The position numbers and the translations under genes are program-made. From Agromyces cerinus (GTDB taxonomy: Bacteria > Actinomycetota > Actinomycetes > Actinomycetales > Microbacteriaceae), in the NCBI RefSeq assembly GCF_016907835.1, contig NZ_JAFBCT010000001.1:682001-746000 (forward strand): a stretch of 64,000 bases of DNA, read 5' to 3'. The notes under the pieces were generated by a model, which was given only the letters and a program-made list of their open reading frames with translations, had not been told where the DNA came from and did no database searches. This document shows, in pieces, positions 26,095-35,323 of this stretch. Position 1 is the first letter of the stretch, and every line of letters starts with the position of its first letter.

Positions 26095-27672
26095 CTAACC
26101 GAGCCCGTTCCAGAAGCCGCAGTTGTGCGCGGACTCGAACGAGTCGATCATCTCGAGGCCACCGGCCTCCTCGGTCTTCAGCTCGAGCACCTCGCGACCG
26201 TCGGCGAACGTGCTCCACTCGGGGCCGCCGTCGATGCTCGGGGTGCCGGTCTCGAAGAACGCCGACCACAGGGCGACCATCTGGTCGGCGAGGGCCAGCT
26301 GCTCCTCGTTCAACGCGCGCTGTGCGGCGGTGTAGTTGAACAGGTACTGGAGTTCGGTGGTGTGGGTGGCGCCCAGCTCGAGCGTCGAGGGCGGGAACGG
26401 GTCGCCGAGCGAGCGCCATCCGGGCGCCGTCTCGTCGGCGAACTCGTAGAAGTACACCGAGCGACCGGCGTCGGCGAAGCTGTCGGAGGCGACGACCGAC
26501 GGGCAGGCGAACATCGAGTCGCCGCTGAGCCACCCCGAGGCGAAGATCGGGTCCTCGCCGGCGTCGGCCGGGTAGAGCTCCAGCACGTCGGGGGCGAGGG
26601 CACCGAACTGGGCGGTGACACCGGCCTCGTACTCGGCGGGGTCGAGCGGGTACTGCGCCGAGGCGAAGCCGAGCCACTCGTCGCGGGTGACGCCCATCAT
26701 GATCGGCACATCGGCGAGGGTGCCGTCGGCGGCCGCCTCGAGGGGGCCGACCGGCTGGTCGGGACCGCCGCTGGCGGGGGAGGCGAAGCCGAACCCGGTC
26801 GCCGTTCCCACGATCGTCGAGGTTGGCACGGCGCGGAGGCACTCGGCGTCGTCGGCCGCGCAGCCCCACTGCGTCGTGAACTCGGTCGGGTCGGATGCCG
26901 GTGCGCCGGCGCCGCAGGCCATGGACTGCACCACGGCCTTGTCGAAGAGCCCCTCGGCCGTTGGCGACGCGAGCTGGAAGCAGACCGAGCCGCCGCCGGC
27001 GGACTCGCCGACGATCGTGACGTTGTCGGGGTCGCCGCCGAAGGTCTCGATGTTCTCCTGCACCCAGCGCAGCGCCTGCTGCTGGTCGAGCATGCCCCAG
27101 TTGCCCTGGGCACCGTACTCGCCCTCCTCGGCGGTCGCCGCGGTGGCGAAGAAGCCGAACAGGCCGAGGCGGTAGGCCGGGATCACGGTCACGGCGTCGC
27201 CGGTCGCGGCGAAGTTGCGGCCGTCGTAGATGTTCGGGGTGCCGGCGGTGTATCCGCCGCCGTGCAGGAAGACGACGACCGGGAGCCTCTCCTGTGCGGC
27301 GTCCTCGGGAGCGTAGACGTTCAGGTAGAGGCAGTTCTCGCTCAGCGAGCCGTCGGAGTCGCCGTTCACCGTCTGGGCGCAGTCGGGGCCGGGCTTGGAC
27401 GCATCGAGCACGCCCGCCCAGGGCTCGGGGGCCTCGGGCTCGCGCCAGCGGAGGTCGCCGACCGGCGGCTTGGCGAAGGGGATGCCGAGGTACTCGACGC
27501 CGTCGGCGGTCGTGACCCCTGTCAACGATCCCTGCTCGATCTCGACTTGCGGTGCGGCTTGAGGTGCGCCGTCGTCGGCCGCGCCGCCGGCGATGCATCC
27601 GCTCAGCAGCAGTGCCGTCGCCGTGGCCGCGATCGCGATCGAGGCGACCTTCGCGAGTCTCCCAGTAGTCAT
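26095..27672 (-). CDS. Secreted type-B carboxylesterase lipoprotein
   Basis: The 525-residue carboxylesterase/lipase family enzyme carries a lipoprotein signal (MTTGRLAKVASIAIAATATA then LLLSGC, Cys at residue 26), so it should be anchored outside the membrane. The catalytic serine is S224 in VGESAGGGS. The oxyanion-hole region is VVVFLHGGGYTAG, and SENCLYLNVYAP is the second family signature. It hydrolyses carboxylic esters; the natural substrate is unknown. GAGGGAG precedes the ATG, and the promoter is close to consensus. It is probably a single-gene unit. Confidence 0.92.
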   Translation of the reverse strand: MTTGRLAKVASIAIAATATALLLSGCIAGGAADDGAPQAAPQVEIEQGSLTGVTTADGVEYLGIPFAKPPVGDLRWREPEAPEPWAGVLDASKPGPDCAQTVNGDSDGSLSENCLYLNVYAPEDAAQERLPVVVFLHGGGYTAGTPNIYDGRNFAATGDAVTVIPAYRLGLFGFFATAATAEEGEYGAQGNWGMLDQQQALRWVQENIETFGGDPDNVTIVGESAGGGSVCFQLASPTAEGLFDKAVVQSMACGAGAPASDPTEFTTQWGCAADDAECLRAVPTSTIVGTATGFGFASPASGGPDQPVGPLEAAADGTLADVPIMMGVTRDEWLGFASAQYPLDPAEYEAGVTAQFGALAPDVLELYPADAGEDPIFASGWLSGDSMFACPSVVASDSFADAGRSVYFYEFADETAPGWRSLGDPFPPSTLELGATHTTELQYLFNYTAAQRALNEEQLALADQMVALWSAFFETGTPSIDGGPEWSTFADGREVLELKTEEAGGLEMIDSFESAHNCGFWNGLG

Positions 27673-27695
27673 GTTGCTCCCTCGTGTTCTCCCGG

Positions 27696-27724
27696 AATCT
27701 ACGGTGTGTCCACAGCGTTGTCAA
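27696..27724 (-). promoter_or_regulatory. Promoter of the carboxylesterase gene
   Basis: TTGACA (27724-27719) and TAGATT (27701-27696) on the minus strand are 17 bases apart, nearly ideal. GTCAA-N5-TTGAC (27720-27734) overlaps the -35. It resembles the operator pair at 25966-26009 but has one base less in the spacer, so a common regulator is only a possibility. Confidence 0.6.
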
Positions 27725-27779
27725 AGCCGTTGACGATACCGCGTGCGCGAGCGCGCCGACGGCAGGGCACGATGGAGGG

Positions 27780-28550
27780 ATGGACCTCACCACGGCCGCC
27801 CTCATCGGCATCTCGCACGGCACCGCTTCGCCCGACGGGCAGGCCGCCGTGCAGCGGCTCATCGACGCCGTCGAGGTGTCGACCACGGCGCGATCGGCAC
27901 CGGCCGCCGCACCCGCCGCCGTGCGACTCGGTCACGTCGACGTGCAGCAACCGGATGTCGCGGCCACCCTCGGCGCGCTGCCGCCCTCGATGCCCGCGGT
28001 CGTCGTGCCGTTGCTGCTTTCGGCCGGGTATCACGTGCACGTCGACCTGCGACGGGAGATCGAGGCCGTCGCCGATCGGCAGGTGCGGCTCGCCGCGGCG
28101 CTCGGGCCCGACGACCGGCTCGTCGAGGTGCTGAGCCGCCGTCTCGACGAGGCGGGCGCGTCGCCCGACGACCGCGTGGTGCTCGCCGTCGCCGGATCGA
28201 GCGATGTGCGCGCCGTCGATGACTGTCGCGACATGGGCGAGCGGCTCGCGACGGCGCTCGGCGCGCCGGTGGCGGTCGGCTTCCTCTCGGCGGCCGAGCC
28301 CCGACTCGCCGACGCGATCGCCGCGGTTCGGGCGGACGGAGGCGGCCGCAGGGTCGTGGCGGCGAGCTACCTGCTGGCGCCCGGATACTTCCAGGACCTC
28401 GCGGCGGCCGCGGGCGCCGATCTCCTCACCGAGCCGCTCCTGACCCCGGATGACGCCCCGAAGGAGCTCGTCGACGTCGTGCTGGACCGGTTCGCGGAGA
28501 CGGTGGCCGAAGCCGTGGCCGAGGCAGCCGATGCTGCGCCGGGAGCATAG
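27780..28550 (+). CDS. Sirohydrochlorin chelatase (CbiX/SirB-like)
   Basis: The 256-residue protein begins MDLTTAALIGISHGTASPDG; the His in ISHGT is the metal-binding catalytic residue of class II chelatases. Two related half-domains are visible (LLLSAGYHVHVDLRREIEAV and ASYLLAPGYFQDLAAAAGAD), as expected for CbiX-type proteins. It would insert Fe2+ into sirohydrochlorin to make siroheme, the cofactor of the sulfite reductase encoded next. GGAGG sits only two bases before the ATG, so initiation may be leaderless or weak. A gap of 155 bases with a direct repeat separates it from the sulfite reductase gene. Confidence 0.85.
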   Translation: MDLTTAALIGISHGTASPDGQAAVQRLIDAVEVSTTARSAPAAAPAAVRLGHVDVQQPDVAATLGALPPSMPAVVVPLLLSAGYHVHVDLRREIEAVADRQVRLAAALGPDDRLVEVLSRRLDEAGASPDDRVVLAVAGSSDVRAVDDCRDMGERLATALGAPVAVGFLSAAEPRLADAIAAVRADGGGRRVVAASYLLAPGYFQDLAAAAGADLLTEPLLTPDDAPKELVDVVLDRFAETVAEAVAEAADAAPGA

Positions 28551-28576
28551 CGCGCGACGCTGCGTCTCACCGATTG

Positions 28577-28611
28577 TGACGCCGCATTGCCGCGATTGAC
28601 GCCGTGTTGCC
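28577..28611. promoter_or_regulatory. Direct repeat upstream of the sulfur assimilation operon
   Basis: TGACGCCGCATTGCC (28577-28591) and TGACGCCGTGTTGCC (28597-28611) match in 13 of 15 bases with a 20-base period, about two DNA turns. A weak -10 (TAGCCT, 28662-28667) follows. The repeats are candidate binding sites for the sulfur-status regulator, but differ from the McbR and CysR sites I know. Confidence 0.45.
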
Positions 28612-28705
28612 TTCCTTGCCGTGATGTGACGGCTCGCATCCCGGCCCGCCGTCAACCCGCCTAGCCTCGGTCGAAACCCGCACTCAGCGGTGACCGAGGA
28701 GAGAC

Positions 28706-30439
28706 ATGACGCAGGAGACGATCGAGGCGCCGAGCCGCCCGGCGGCCCGTTCCGGCGAGCGTCCGCCCCGCCCGGCGAGCCGCCCCCACGGGCAGTGGAA
28801 GGTCGACGGCACCGCGCCCCTCAACGGCAACGAGGAGTGGAAGCAGGTCGACGACGGCCTGAGCGTGCGCGACCGCATCGAGCGCATCTACTCGAAGGGC
28901 GGGTTCGCGTCGATCGACCCGACCGACCTGCACGGGCGGTTCCGAGTGTGGGGGCTCTACACGCAACGCAAGCCCGGCATCGACGGCGGCCGCACCGCGA
29001 CGCTCGAGCCCCACGAACTCGAGGACGAGTTCTTCATGCTGCGGGTGCGCATCGACGGCGGGCAGCTCACGACCGAGCAGCTGCGCGTGATCGCCGACAT
29101 CTCGATCGACTTCGGCCGCGATACCGCCGACCTCACCGACCGCCAGAACATCCAACTGCACTGGATCCGCGTCGAAGACGTGCCCGAGATCTGGCGGCGC
29201 CTCGAAGCGGTCGGGCTCGGCACCACCGAGGCCTGCGGCGACGTGCCGCGCGTCGTGCTCGGCTCGCCCGTCGCCGGCATCGCCTCCGACGAGCTCATCG
29301 ACCCGACGGCGCAGATCGACGAGATCACGAGCCGGTTCATCGGCGACCCGACGCTCGCGAACCTGCCTCGCAAGTTCAAGACGGCGATCACCGGCCACCC
29401 GAGCCAGGACGTCGTGCACGAGATCAACGACGTCGCGTTCGTCGCGGTGCAGCACCCGGAACTCGGCGTCGGCTACGACCTCTGGGTCGGCGGCGGACTC
29501 TCCACCGCGCCCCGGCTCGCCGAGCGCCTCGGCGTCTTCGTCGTCCCCGAGCGCGTAGCGGAGGCCTGGCACGGCGTCGCGCAGATCTTCCGCGACTACG
29601 GCTACCGGCGCCTGCGCAACAAGGCCCGCCTGAAGTTCCTGCTCGCCGACTGGGGCACCGAGAAGTTCCGTCAGGTGCTCGAGACCGAGTACCTCGACTC
29701 GCCGCTGCCCGACGGCCCCGCCGCTCCCAAGCCGCTCGCGCACGGCGACCACGTCGGCGTGCACCGTCAGAAGGACGGCCGGTTCTACGTCGGCGCCACG
29801 CCGATCGTCGGCCGCGTCTCCGGCCCGACGCTCGCGAAGCTCTCCGAACTCATCGAGGCGCACGGCTCCTCGCGCCTGCGCACCACGCCGCACCAGAAGC
29901 TCGTGATCCTCGACGTCCCCGAAGACCGGGTCGAGTCGCTCATCGCCGGCCTCGACGAACTCGGCCTCTCGGCCCGCCCGAGCCTGATCCGCCGGGGCAC
30001 GATCGCCTGCACGGGCATCGAGTTCTGCAAGCTCGCGATCGTCGAGACCAAGGCGTTCGCGACGGCGGCCGTGCTCGACCTCGAGCGCACGCTCGACGGA
30101 TTCGACCTGCCGCACCCGATCAGCCTGCACGTCAACGGCTGCCCGAACTCGTGCGCGCGCATCCAGACGGCCGACATCGGCCTGAAGGGCCAGCTGATCA
30201 TGAACGACGCCGGCGAGCAGGTTCCCGGCTACCAGGTGCACCTCGGCGGTGGCCTCGCGACGGCCGACCGCGAGGAGGCGGGCCTCGGCCGCACCGTGCG
30301 CGGCCTCAAGGTCGAGGCCGACGGCATCGCCGACTACGTCGAGCGGGTCGTCAAGCGATTCCTCGACGACCGCGACGCCGTCGCCGACGAGACGTTCGCC
30401 GAATGGGCGCACCGCGCCGACGAGGAGGTGCTCCGATGA
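28706..30439 (+). CDS. cysI: Ferredoxin-dependent sulfite reductase (siroheme)
   Basis: The 577-residue enzyme reduces sulfite to sulfide with six electrons. Both halves of the nitrite/sulfite reductase family are present: the first repeat has TTEACGDVPR, the second the cluster/siroheme ligands C-x5-C in ACTGIEFCKLA and C-x3-C in VNGCPNSCARIQ. DFGRDTADLTDRQNIQLHWI is the family N-terminal signature. The absence of a flavoprotein CysJ gene, and a ferredoxin plus ferredoxin reductase at the end of the operon, show that ferredoxin is the electron donor. CGAGGAGAG precedes the ATG. A nitrite reductase role is less likely given the cys genes that follow. The stop overlaps cysH (ATGA). Confidence 0.93.
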   Translation: MTQETIEAPSRPAARSGERPPRPASRPHGQWKVDGTAPLNGNEEWKQVDDGLSVRDRIERIYSKGGFASIDPTDLHGRFRVWGLYTQRKPGIDGGRTATLEPHELEDEFFMLRVRIDGGQLTTEQLRVIADISIDFGRDTADLTDRQNIQLHWIRVEDVPEIWRRLEAVGLGTTEACGDVPRVVLGSPVAGIASDELIDPTAQIDEITSRFIGDPTLANLPRKFKTAITGHPSQDVVHEINDVAFVAVQHPELGVGYDLWVGGGLSTAPRLAERLGVFVVPERVAEAWHGVAQIFRDYGYRRLRNKARLKFLLADWGTEKFRQVLETEYLDSPLPDGPAAPKPLAHGDHVGVHRQKDGRFYVGATPIVGRVSGPTLAKLSELIEAHGSSRLRTTPHQKLVILDVPEDRVESLIAGLDELGLSARPSLIRRGTIACTGIEFCKLAIVETKAFATAAVLDLERTLDGFDLPHPISLHVNGCPNSCARIQTADIGLKGQLIMNDAGEQVPGYQVHLGGGLATADREEAGLGRTVRGLKVEADGIADYVERVVKRFLDDRDAVADETFAEWAHRADEEVLR

Positions 30440-31179
30440 GCGTCTCCCTGGCACCCCGCGCCACGGTACTGCGCACCCACGGCGAACTGCGCGAGCTGGC
30501 CGAGGCGGGCAACGTCGAACTCCGGAGCCTCGCCGCCGACGAGGCATCCGCCTACGAGGTCATCGCCTGGGTCGCGCGCAACTTCGATGCGGATGCCGCG
30601 GCCGTCGCCTGCTCGATGGCCGATGCCGTGCTCCCGCACGTGGTCGCCCAGTCGTTGCCCGGTGTCGACGTGCTCTTCCTCGACACCGGGTACCACTTCG
30701 CGAAGACCTACGAGACGCGCGACAAGGTCGCCTCGGCGCTCGACGTGCGCGTGGTCGACGTGCTGCCCGAACTCACCGTCGCCGAGCAGAACGCGAAGTT
30801 CGGGCTCGACCTGTTCGCCCGCGACGCCGCCGAATGCTGCGCGATGCGCAAGGTCGCACCCCTGCACGATGCGCTCACGGGCTACGAGCTGTGGTTCACG
30901 GGCGTGCGCCGCGACGAGGCGACCACGCGAACGAACACCCCGCTCGTGACGTTCGACGAACGCAACGGGCTGGTCAAGGTCAACCCGCTCGCGGCGTGGA
31001 GCTTCGACGACCTGATCGACTACTCGAACGCCTTCGGTGTGCCCGTGAACGACCTGCTGACCCAGGGCTACCCGTCGATCGGCTGCGAACCGTGCACCCG
31101 GCAGGTCGCCGAGGGAGAGGACCCCAGGGCCGGCCGCTGGTCGGGCCTCGACAAGACGGAATGCGGGTTGCACGTATGA
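30436..31179 (+). CDS. cysH: Adenylyl-sulfate (APS) reductase, CysH family
   Basis: This 247-residue CysH-family enzyme reduces activated sulfate to sulfite. Two cysteine pairs, ECCAMRKVAPL and IGCEPCTRQV, would bind a [4Fe-4S] cluster; this cluster marks APS reductases rather than PAPS reductases. The catalytic Cys is in the C-terminal TECGLHV. The absence of an APS kinase (cysC) in the operon agrees with direct use of APS. VDVLFLDTGYHFAKTYETRD is the family core. Coupled by ATGA overlaps to cysI before it and cysD after it. Confidence 0.94.
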   Translation: MSVSLAPRATVLRTHGELRELAEAGNVELRSLAADEASAYEVIAWVARNFDADAAAVACSMADAVLPHVVAQSLPGVDVLFLDTGYHFAKTYETRDKVASALDVRVVDVLPELTVAEQNAKFGLDLFARDAAECCAMRKVAPLHDALTGYELWFTGVRRDEATTRTNTPLVTFDERNGLVKVNPLAAWSFDDLIDYSNAFGVPVNDLLTQGYPSIGCEPCTRQVAEGEDPRAGRWSGLDKTECGLHV

Positions 31180-32099
31180 GCGCCATCGACACGATCCCCG
31201 TCGAGACCGGCATCGACGCGCTCGACGCGCTCGAGTCCGAATCGATCCACATCATCCGCGAGGTCGTCGCCGAGTTCGAGCGGCCCGTGCTGCTCTTCTC
31301 GGGCGGCAAGGACTCCGTGCTCGTGCTGCACCTCGCGGCGAAGGCCTTCTGGCCGGGCAAGGTGCCGTTCCCGGTGCTGCACGTCGACACGGGCCACAAC
31401 TTCCCCGAGGTCATCGACTTCCGCGACCGCACGGTCGAGCGCCTCGGTCTCCGCCTCGAGGTGGCCTCCGTGCAGGACTACCTCGACGACGGCAGGCTGC
31501 AGGAGCGGGCCGACGGCACGCGCAACCCGCTGCAGACGCAGCCGCTGCTCGATGCGATCGCAGCGGGCCGCCACGATGCCGTCTTCGGCGGGGCCCGTCG
31601 CGATGAGGACAAGGCGCGCGCCAAGGAGCGCATCCTGAGCCTCCGCGACGAGTTCGGGCAGTGGGACCCGCGCAACCAGCGCCCCGAGCTCTGGGACCTC
31701 TACAACGGCCGCCACACGGTCGGCCAGCACGTGCGGGCGTTCCCGATCTCGAACTGGACCGAGCTCGACGTGTGGCGCTACATCGAGCGCGAGCAGATCG
31801 AGCTGCCGCCGCTCTACTACGCGCACGAGCGCGAGGTCTACCGCCGCGACGGCATGTGGCGTGCGATCTCCGACGTGTCCCCGGCGCAGGCCGGCGAGAC
31901 GATCGAGGTGCGCACCGTGCGCTACCGCACGGTCGGCGACATGAGCTGCACGGGCGCGGTCGAGTCCGACGCGGCATCCGTCGCCGACGTGGTGCGCGAG
32001 GTCGCGACGTCGACGCTCACCGAGCGGGGCGCGACCCGGGCCGACGACCGCATCTCGGAGGCCGCCATGGAGGATCGCAAGAAGGACGGGTACTTCTGA
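31176..32099 (+). CDS. cysD: Sulfate adenylyltransferase subunit 2
   Basis: The 307-residue ATP-pyrophosphatase subunit adenylates sulfate to APS in complex with CysN. The PP-loop is LLFSGGKDSVLVLHLA; other marks are VLHVDTGHNFPEVI, FGGARRDEDKARAKERI, and QWDPRNQRPELWDLYN. The C-terminus TERGATRADDRISEAAMEDR, then KKDGYF, is diagnostic for CysD. ATGA overlap with cysH and TGATG overlap with cysN indicate strict coupling. Confidence 0.97.
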   Translation: MSAIDTIPVETGIDALDALESESIHIIREVVAEFERPVLLFSGGKDSVLVLHLAAKAFWPGKVPFPVLHVDTGHNFPEVIDFRDRTVERLGLRLEVASVQDYLDDGRLQERADGTRNPLQTQPLLDAIAAGRHDAVFGGARRDEDKARAKERILSLRDEFGQWDPRNQRPELWDLYNGRHTVGQHVRAFPISNWTELDVWRYIEREQIELPPLYYAHEREVYRRDGMWRAISDVSPAQAGETIEVRTVRYRTVGDMSCTGAVESDAASVADVVREVATSTLTERGATRADDRISEAAMEDRKKDGYF

Positions 32100-33454
32100 T
32101 GGGCGACGCACTGTTCCGCTTCGCGACCGCCGGCTCGGTCGACGACGGCAAGTCGACCCTCGTCGGCCGCCTGCTGCACGACTCGAAGGCGATCCTCGCC
32201 GACCAGCTCGAGTCGGTCGCCCGCACCTCCGCCGAGCGCGGCTTCGGCGGCGAACCCGGCGCGATCGACTTCGCACTGCTCACCGACGGGCTGCGCGCCG
32301 AGCGCGAGCAGGGCATCACGATCGACGTGGCCTACCGCTACTTCTCGACGGGCCGTCGCTCGTTCATCCTCGCCGACTGCCCCGGGCACGTGCAGTACAC
32401 GCGCAACATGGTCACGGGTGCGACCACGGCCGATGCCGTCGTCGTGCTGGTCGACGCCCGCAACGGCGTGCTCGAGCAGACCAGGCGCCACCTCGCCGTC
32501 GTCGCGCTGCTGCGCGTGCCCCACGTGATCATCGCGGTCAACAAGATCGACCTGCTGGGCTACTCCGAGGCCGCGTACACGGCCGTGGCCGACGAGGTCT
32601 CCGCGCTCGCCGTCGACCTCGGCCTGCCCGCGGCCCATGTCATCCCGGTCTCGGCGCTCGCCGGTGACAACGTCGTCGACCGCTCGCCGAACACGCCCTG
32701 GTACGACGGCCCCAGCCTGATCGAGCTGCTCGAGGCGCTGCCCTCGCTCGACGAGCTCGAGACCGAGCTCGAGGCGCTGCGGATGCCGGTGCAGCTCGTC
32801 ATCCGTCCGCAGGGCGCCGTGGCGCACGACGTCGACGACCCGGAGCGCTTCCGCGACTACCGGGCGTTCGCCGGCCGCATCGCGTCGGGCACCGTGCGCG
32901 TCGGCGACCGGGTGCAGGTGTTCCCCGGGGGTGCGACGACCACGGTCACGGGCATCGACGCCGGGCCGCGCGAGCTCGACGCGGCATCCGCACCGCAGTC
33001 GGTCTCGCTGCGCCTCGCCGACCAGCTCGATGCGGCACGCGGCGCGGTCGTGGTGGGCGCCGGTGCGCTGCCCGAACCGCGTCGCGAACTCGACGCCGCG
33101 GTCTTCTGGCTCGGCGCCGCGCCGCTCCGCCCCGGCGCGCGCGTGCTCGTGAAGTCGGGCACGACGACCGTGCAGGCGCTCGTGCCCGAGATCGTCGGAC
33201 GCCGCGACCTCGACTCGCTCGAGCTCGAGCCGGCCGACCTGCTCGAGATCAACGACATCGGCCAGGTGCGCGTGCGCCTCTCGGCCGACCTGCCCGTCGA
33301 GGAGTACGCCGCGCATCGCCGCGCCGGCGCGTTCCTCGTCATCGACCCGCAGTCGGGCGCCACGCTCGCCGCCGGGATCGTCACCGCCCCGGTGACACCA
33401 CCACCGGCCACGCCGGCAGCACCACCCGCACGACCACCGACACCGAAGGAGTAG
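32099..33454 (+). CDS. cysN: Sulfate adenylyltransferase subunit 1 (GTPase)
   Basis: The 451-residue EF-Tu-like GTPase drives the unfavourable CysD reaction. GTPase motifs: P-loop GSVDDGKST near the start, the switch region AEREQGITIDVAYRYFST, DCPGH and NKID. Beta-barrel domains follow. The length fits CysN without a fused CysC kinase domain. The last ~30 residues are Pro/Ala/Thr-rich (TAPVTPPPATPAAPPARPPT) and look like a disordered tail. Its ATG overlaps the cysD stop. Confidence 0.96.
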   Translation: MGDALFRFATAGSVDDGKSTLVGRLLHDSKAILADQLESVARTSAERGFGGEPGAIDFALLTDGLRAEREQGITIDVAYRYFSTGRRSFILADCPGHVQYTRNMVTGATTADAVVVLVDARNGVLEQTRRHLAVVALLRVPHVIIAVNKIDLLGYSEAAYTAVADEVSALAVDLGLPAAHVIPVSALAGDNVVDRSPNTPWYDGPSLIELLEALPSLDELETELEALRMPVQLVIRPQGAVAHDVDDPERFRDYRAFAGRIASGTVRVGDRVQVFPGGATTTVTGIDAGPRELDAASAPQSVSLRLADQLDAARGAVVVGAGALPEPRRELDAAVFWLGAAPLRPGARVLVKSGTTTVQALVPEIVGRRDLDSLELEPADLLEINDIGQVRVRLSADLPVEEYAAHRRAGAFLVIDPQSGATLAAGIVTAPVTPPPATPAAPPARPPTPKE

Positions 33455-33458
33455 CAGC

Positions 33459-34571
33459 ATGACCGCAACATCACGCGTCCGTTCCCGCCTCGGCCTGGTC
33501 GCGGGCATGATGCTCGCCGCGGCGATCGTCACGACCGCCGTGCTCGCCCTGAGCGGCTGCGCGCCGCAGGCCGCCGCCGGACCGGACGCCGAGGCATCCG
33601 CTACCACGGAGCCCGCGGCGGAGCTGCGACTCGGGTACTTCGCGAACGTCACCCACGCGCCCGCGCTCGTGGGATTGGAGGAGGGCCTCTTCGGCGATGC
33701 CCTCGGCGACACGGAGCTCACGACGCAGGTCTTCAACGCCGGCCCGGCCGCGATCGAGGCACTCTCGGCCGGCGCCATCGACGCGACCTACATCGGGCCG
33801 AACCCGTCGATCAACACGTTCATCCAGTCGGGAGGGCAGTCGGCGCACATCGTCGCCGGTGCCGCCACGGGCGGAGCGGCGCTCGTCGTCCGCGACGGCA
33901 TCGACTCGCCGGCCGACCTCGAGGGCACGACCCTCGCGACGCCGCAGCTCGGCAACACGCAGGACGTGGCGCTGCGCTCGTGGCTCGCGAGCGAGGGATA
34001 CGAGACCGACACGACGGGCGGCGGCGACGTGCACATCACGCCGACCGAGAACGCGCAGACGCTCACGCTCTTCCAGCAGGGCGGGATCGACGGTGCCTGG
34101 CTGCCCGAACCGTGGGTCTCGCGCCTGATCGTCGACGCCGGCGCGCACGTGCTCGTCGACGAGGCCGACCTCTGGGAGGACGGCGCGTTCCCGACGACCG
34201 TGCTGCTCGTGCGCGCCGAGTTCCTCGACGAGCACCCCGAGACGGTGGAAGCGCTGCTCGAGGGCCACGTGGCATCCGTCGCCTGGCTGGAAGACCACGC
34301 GGCCGAGGCGCCGACCGTCATCAACGCGGCACTCGAGGCCGAGACGGGCAAGCCGCTCGCCGACGAGGTCATCACCCGGGCGCTCGAGTACGTGACCTTC
34401 TCGGTCGACCCGCACGCCGAGACCTTCGAGACCCTCGTCGCGAACGGCCTCGAGGCGGGCACGCAGAAGGACGGCTCGATCGACGGCCTGTTCGACCTGC
34501 GGCTCCTGAACGGGCTGCTCGAATCCGACGGCGGCGAACCGGTCTCGGCCGGCGGCCTCGGCGAGGAGTAG
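33459..34571 (+). CDS. ABC transporter substrate-binding lipoprotein, sulfonate/nitrate type
   Basis: This 370-residue SsuA/NrtA-family binding protein begins with a lipoprotein signal (segment MMLAAAIVTTAVLALSGC). Mature-part marks: LRLGYFANVTHAPALVGLEE, AAIEALSAGAIDATYIGPNP, DLEGTTLATPQLGNTQDVAL and GAWLPEPWVSRLI. AAGGAG lies before the ATG, four bases after the cysN stop. It sits where sulfate permease genes stand in other actinobacterial cys clusters, so it may deliver sulfonates or sulfate. The exact ligand is not readable from the sequence. Confidence 0.9.
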   Translation: MTATSRVRSRLGLVAGMMLAAAIVTTAVLALSGCAPQAAAGPDAEASATTEPAAELRLGYFANVTHAPALVGLEEGLFGDALGDTELTTQVFNAGPAAIEALSAGAIDATYIGPNPSINTFIQSGGQSAHIVAGAATGGAALVVRDGIDSPADLEGTTLATPQLGNTQDVALRSWLASEGYETDTTGGGDVHITPTENAQTLTLFQQGGIDGAWLPEPWVSRLIVDAGAHVLVDEADLWEDGAFPTTVLLVRAEFLDEHPETVEALLEGHVASVAWLEDHAAEAPTVINAALEAETGKPLADEVITRALEYVTFSVDPHAETFETLVANGLEAGTQKDGSIDGLFDLRLLNGLLESDGGEPVSAGGLGEE

Positions 34572-34579
34572 GAGCGACC

Positions 34580-35323
34580 ATGAGCGGGCAGACGGCCATC
34601 CGCATCGAGCAGCTCGGCAAGCGCTTCGGCGCGGGCCCGCTCGTGCTCGACGACGTGAACCTGAACGTCTCGGCCGGAGAGTTCGTCTGCCTGCTCGGCG
34701 CATCCGGTTGCGGCAAGTCGACGCTGCTGAACCTCATCGCCGGCCTCGACCGCCCGACGACGGGCACCATCGACGTGCCCGCCGAGGGCGCGGCCGTGAT
34801 GTTCCAGGAGTCGGCGCTCATGCCGTGGCTCACCGCCCGCCAGAACGTCGAGCTCGCGCTGCGACTGCGTGGCGTCGCGCGGTCGGCTCGGCGAGGCGAG
34901 GCACTGGAGCTCCTCGACACGGTCAACCTCGCGGATGCCGCGGAGAAGCGACCCCACGAACTCTCGGGCGGCATGCGGCAGCGCGTCGCGCTCGCCCGTG
35001 CTCTCGCGCAGGACCGGCCCGTGCTCCTCATGGACGAGCCGTTCGCCGCCCTCGACGCCATCACCCGCGACCTCCTCCACGAGGAGCTCGAGCGCGTCTG
35101 GCGTCGCACCGGTCGCACCATCGTCTTCGTCACACACAATGTCCGCGAAGCTGCTCGGCTCGGGCAACGGGTCGTCCTCCTGTCGTCCCGGCCCGGCCGA
35201 GTCGCGGGCGAGTGGCGCATCGCCGAGACATCCGGCCGCCGCATCGAGTCTCCCGAAGTCGCGGCGCTCTCGATCGAGATCACGGAACAGCTCCGGAAGG
35301 AGATCCGCCGAAATGCCGCATGA
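34580..35323 (+). CDS. ABC transporter ATP-binding protein, sulfonate/nitrate type
   Basis: The 247-residue ATPase has Walker A GASGCGKST, the Q-loop FQESALMPWL, signature LSGGMRQRVALARAL, Walker B LLMDEPFAALD and switch VTHNVREA. FQESALMPWLTARQNVELAL is characteristic of the SsuB/TauB/NrtD group. It energises the permease encoded next; its 3' end overlaps the permease start by 11 bases. TAGGAGC precedes the ATG. Confidence 0.94.
   Translation: MSGQTAIRIEQLGKRFGAGPLVLDDVNLNVSAGEFVCLLGASGCGKSTLLNLIAGLDRPTTGTIDVPAEGAAVMFQESALMPWLTARQNVELALRLRGVARSARRGEALELLDTVNLADAAEKRPHELSGGMRQRVALARALAQDRPVLLMDEPFAALDAITRDLLHEELERVWRRTGRTIVFVTHNVREAARLGQRVVLLSSRPGRVAGEWRIAETSGRRIESPEVAALSIEITEQLRKEIRRNAA

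Noticed and set aside
28706..30439. Assimilatory nitrite reductase instead of sulfite reductase
   Set aside because: The family cannot be split by motif alone, but overlap with cysH-cysD-cysN and lack of nitrate genes favour sulfite.
34869..35312. Longer start for the sulfonate/nitrate permease (479 residues)
   Set aside because: That part lies within the ATPase gene in another frame; ATG at 35313 fits the operon.
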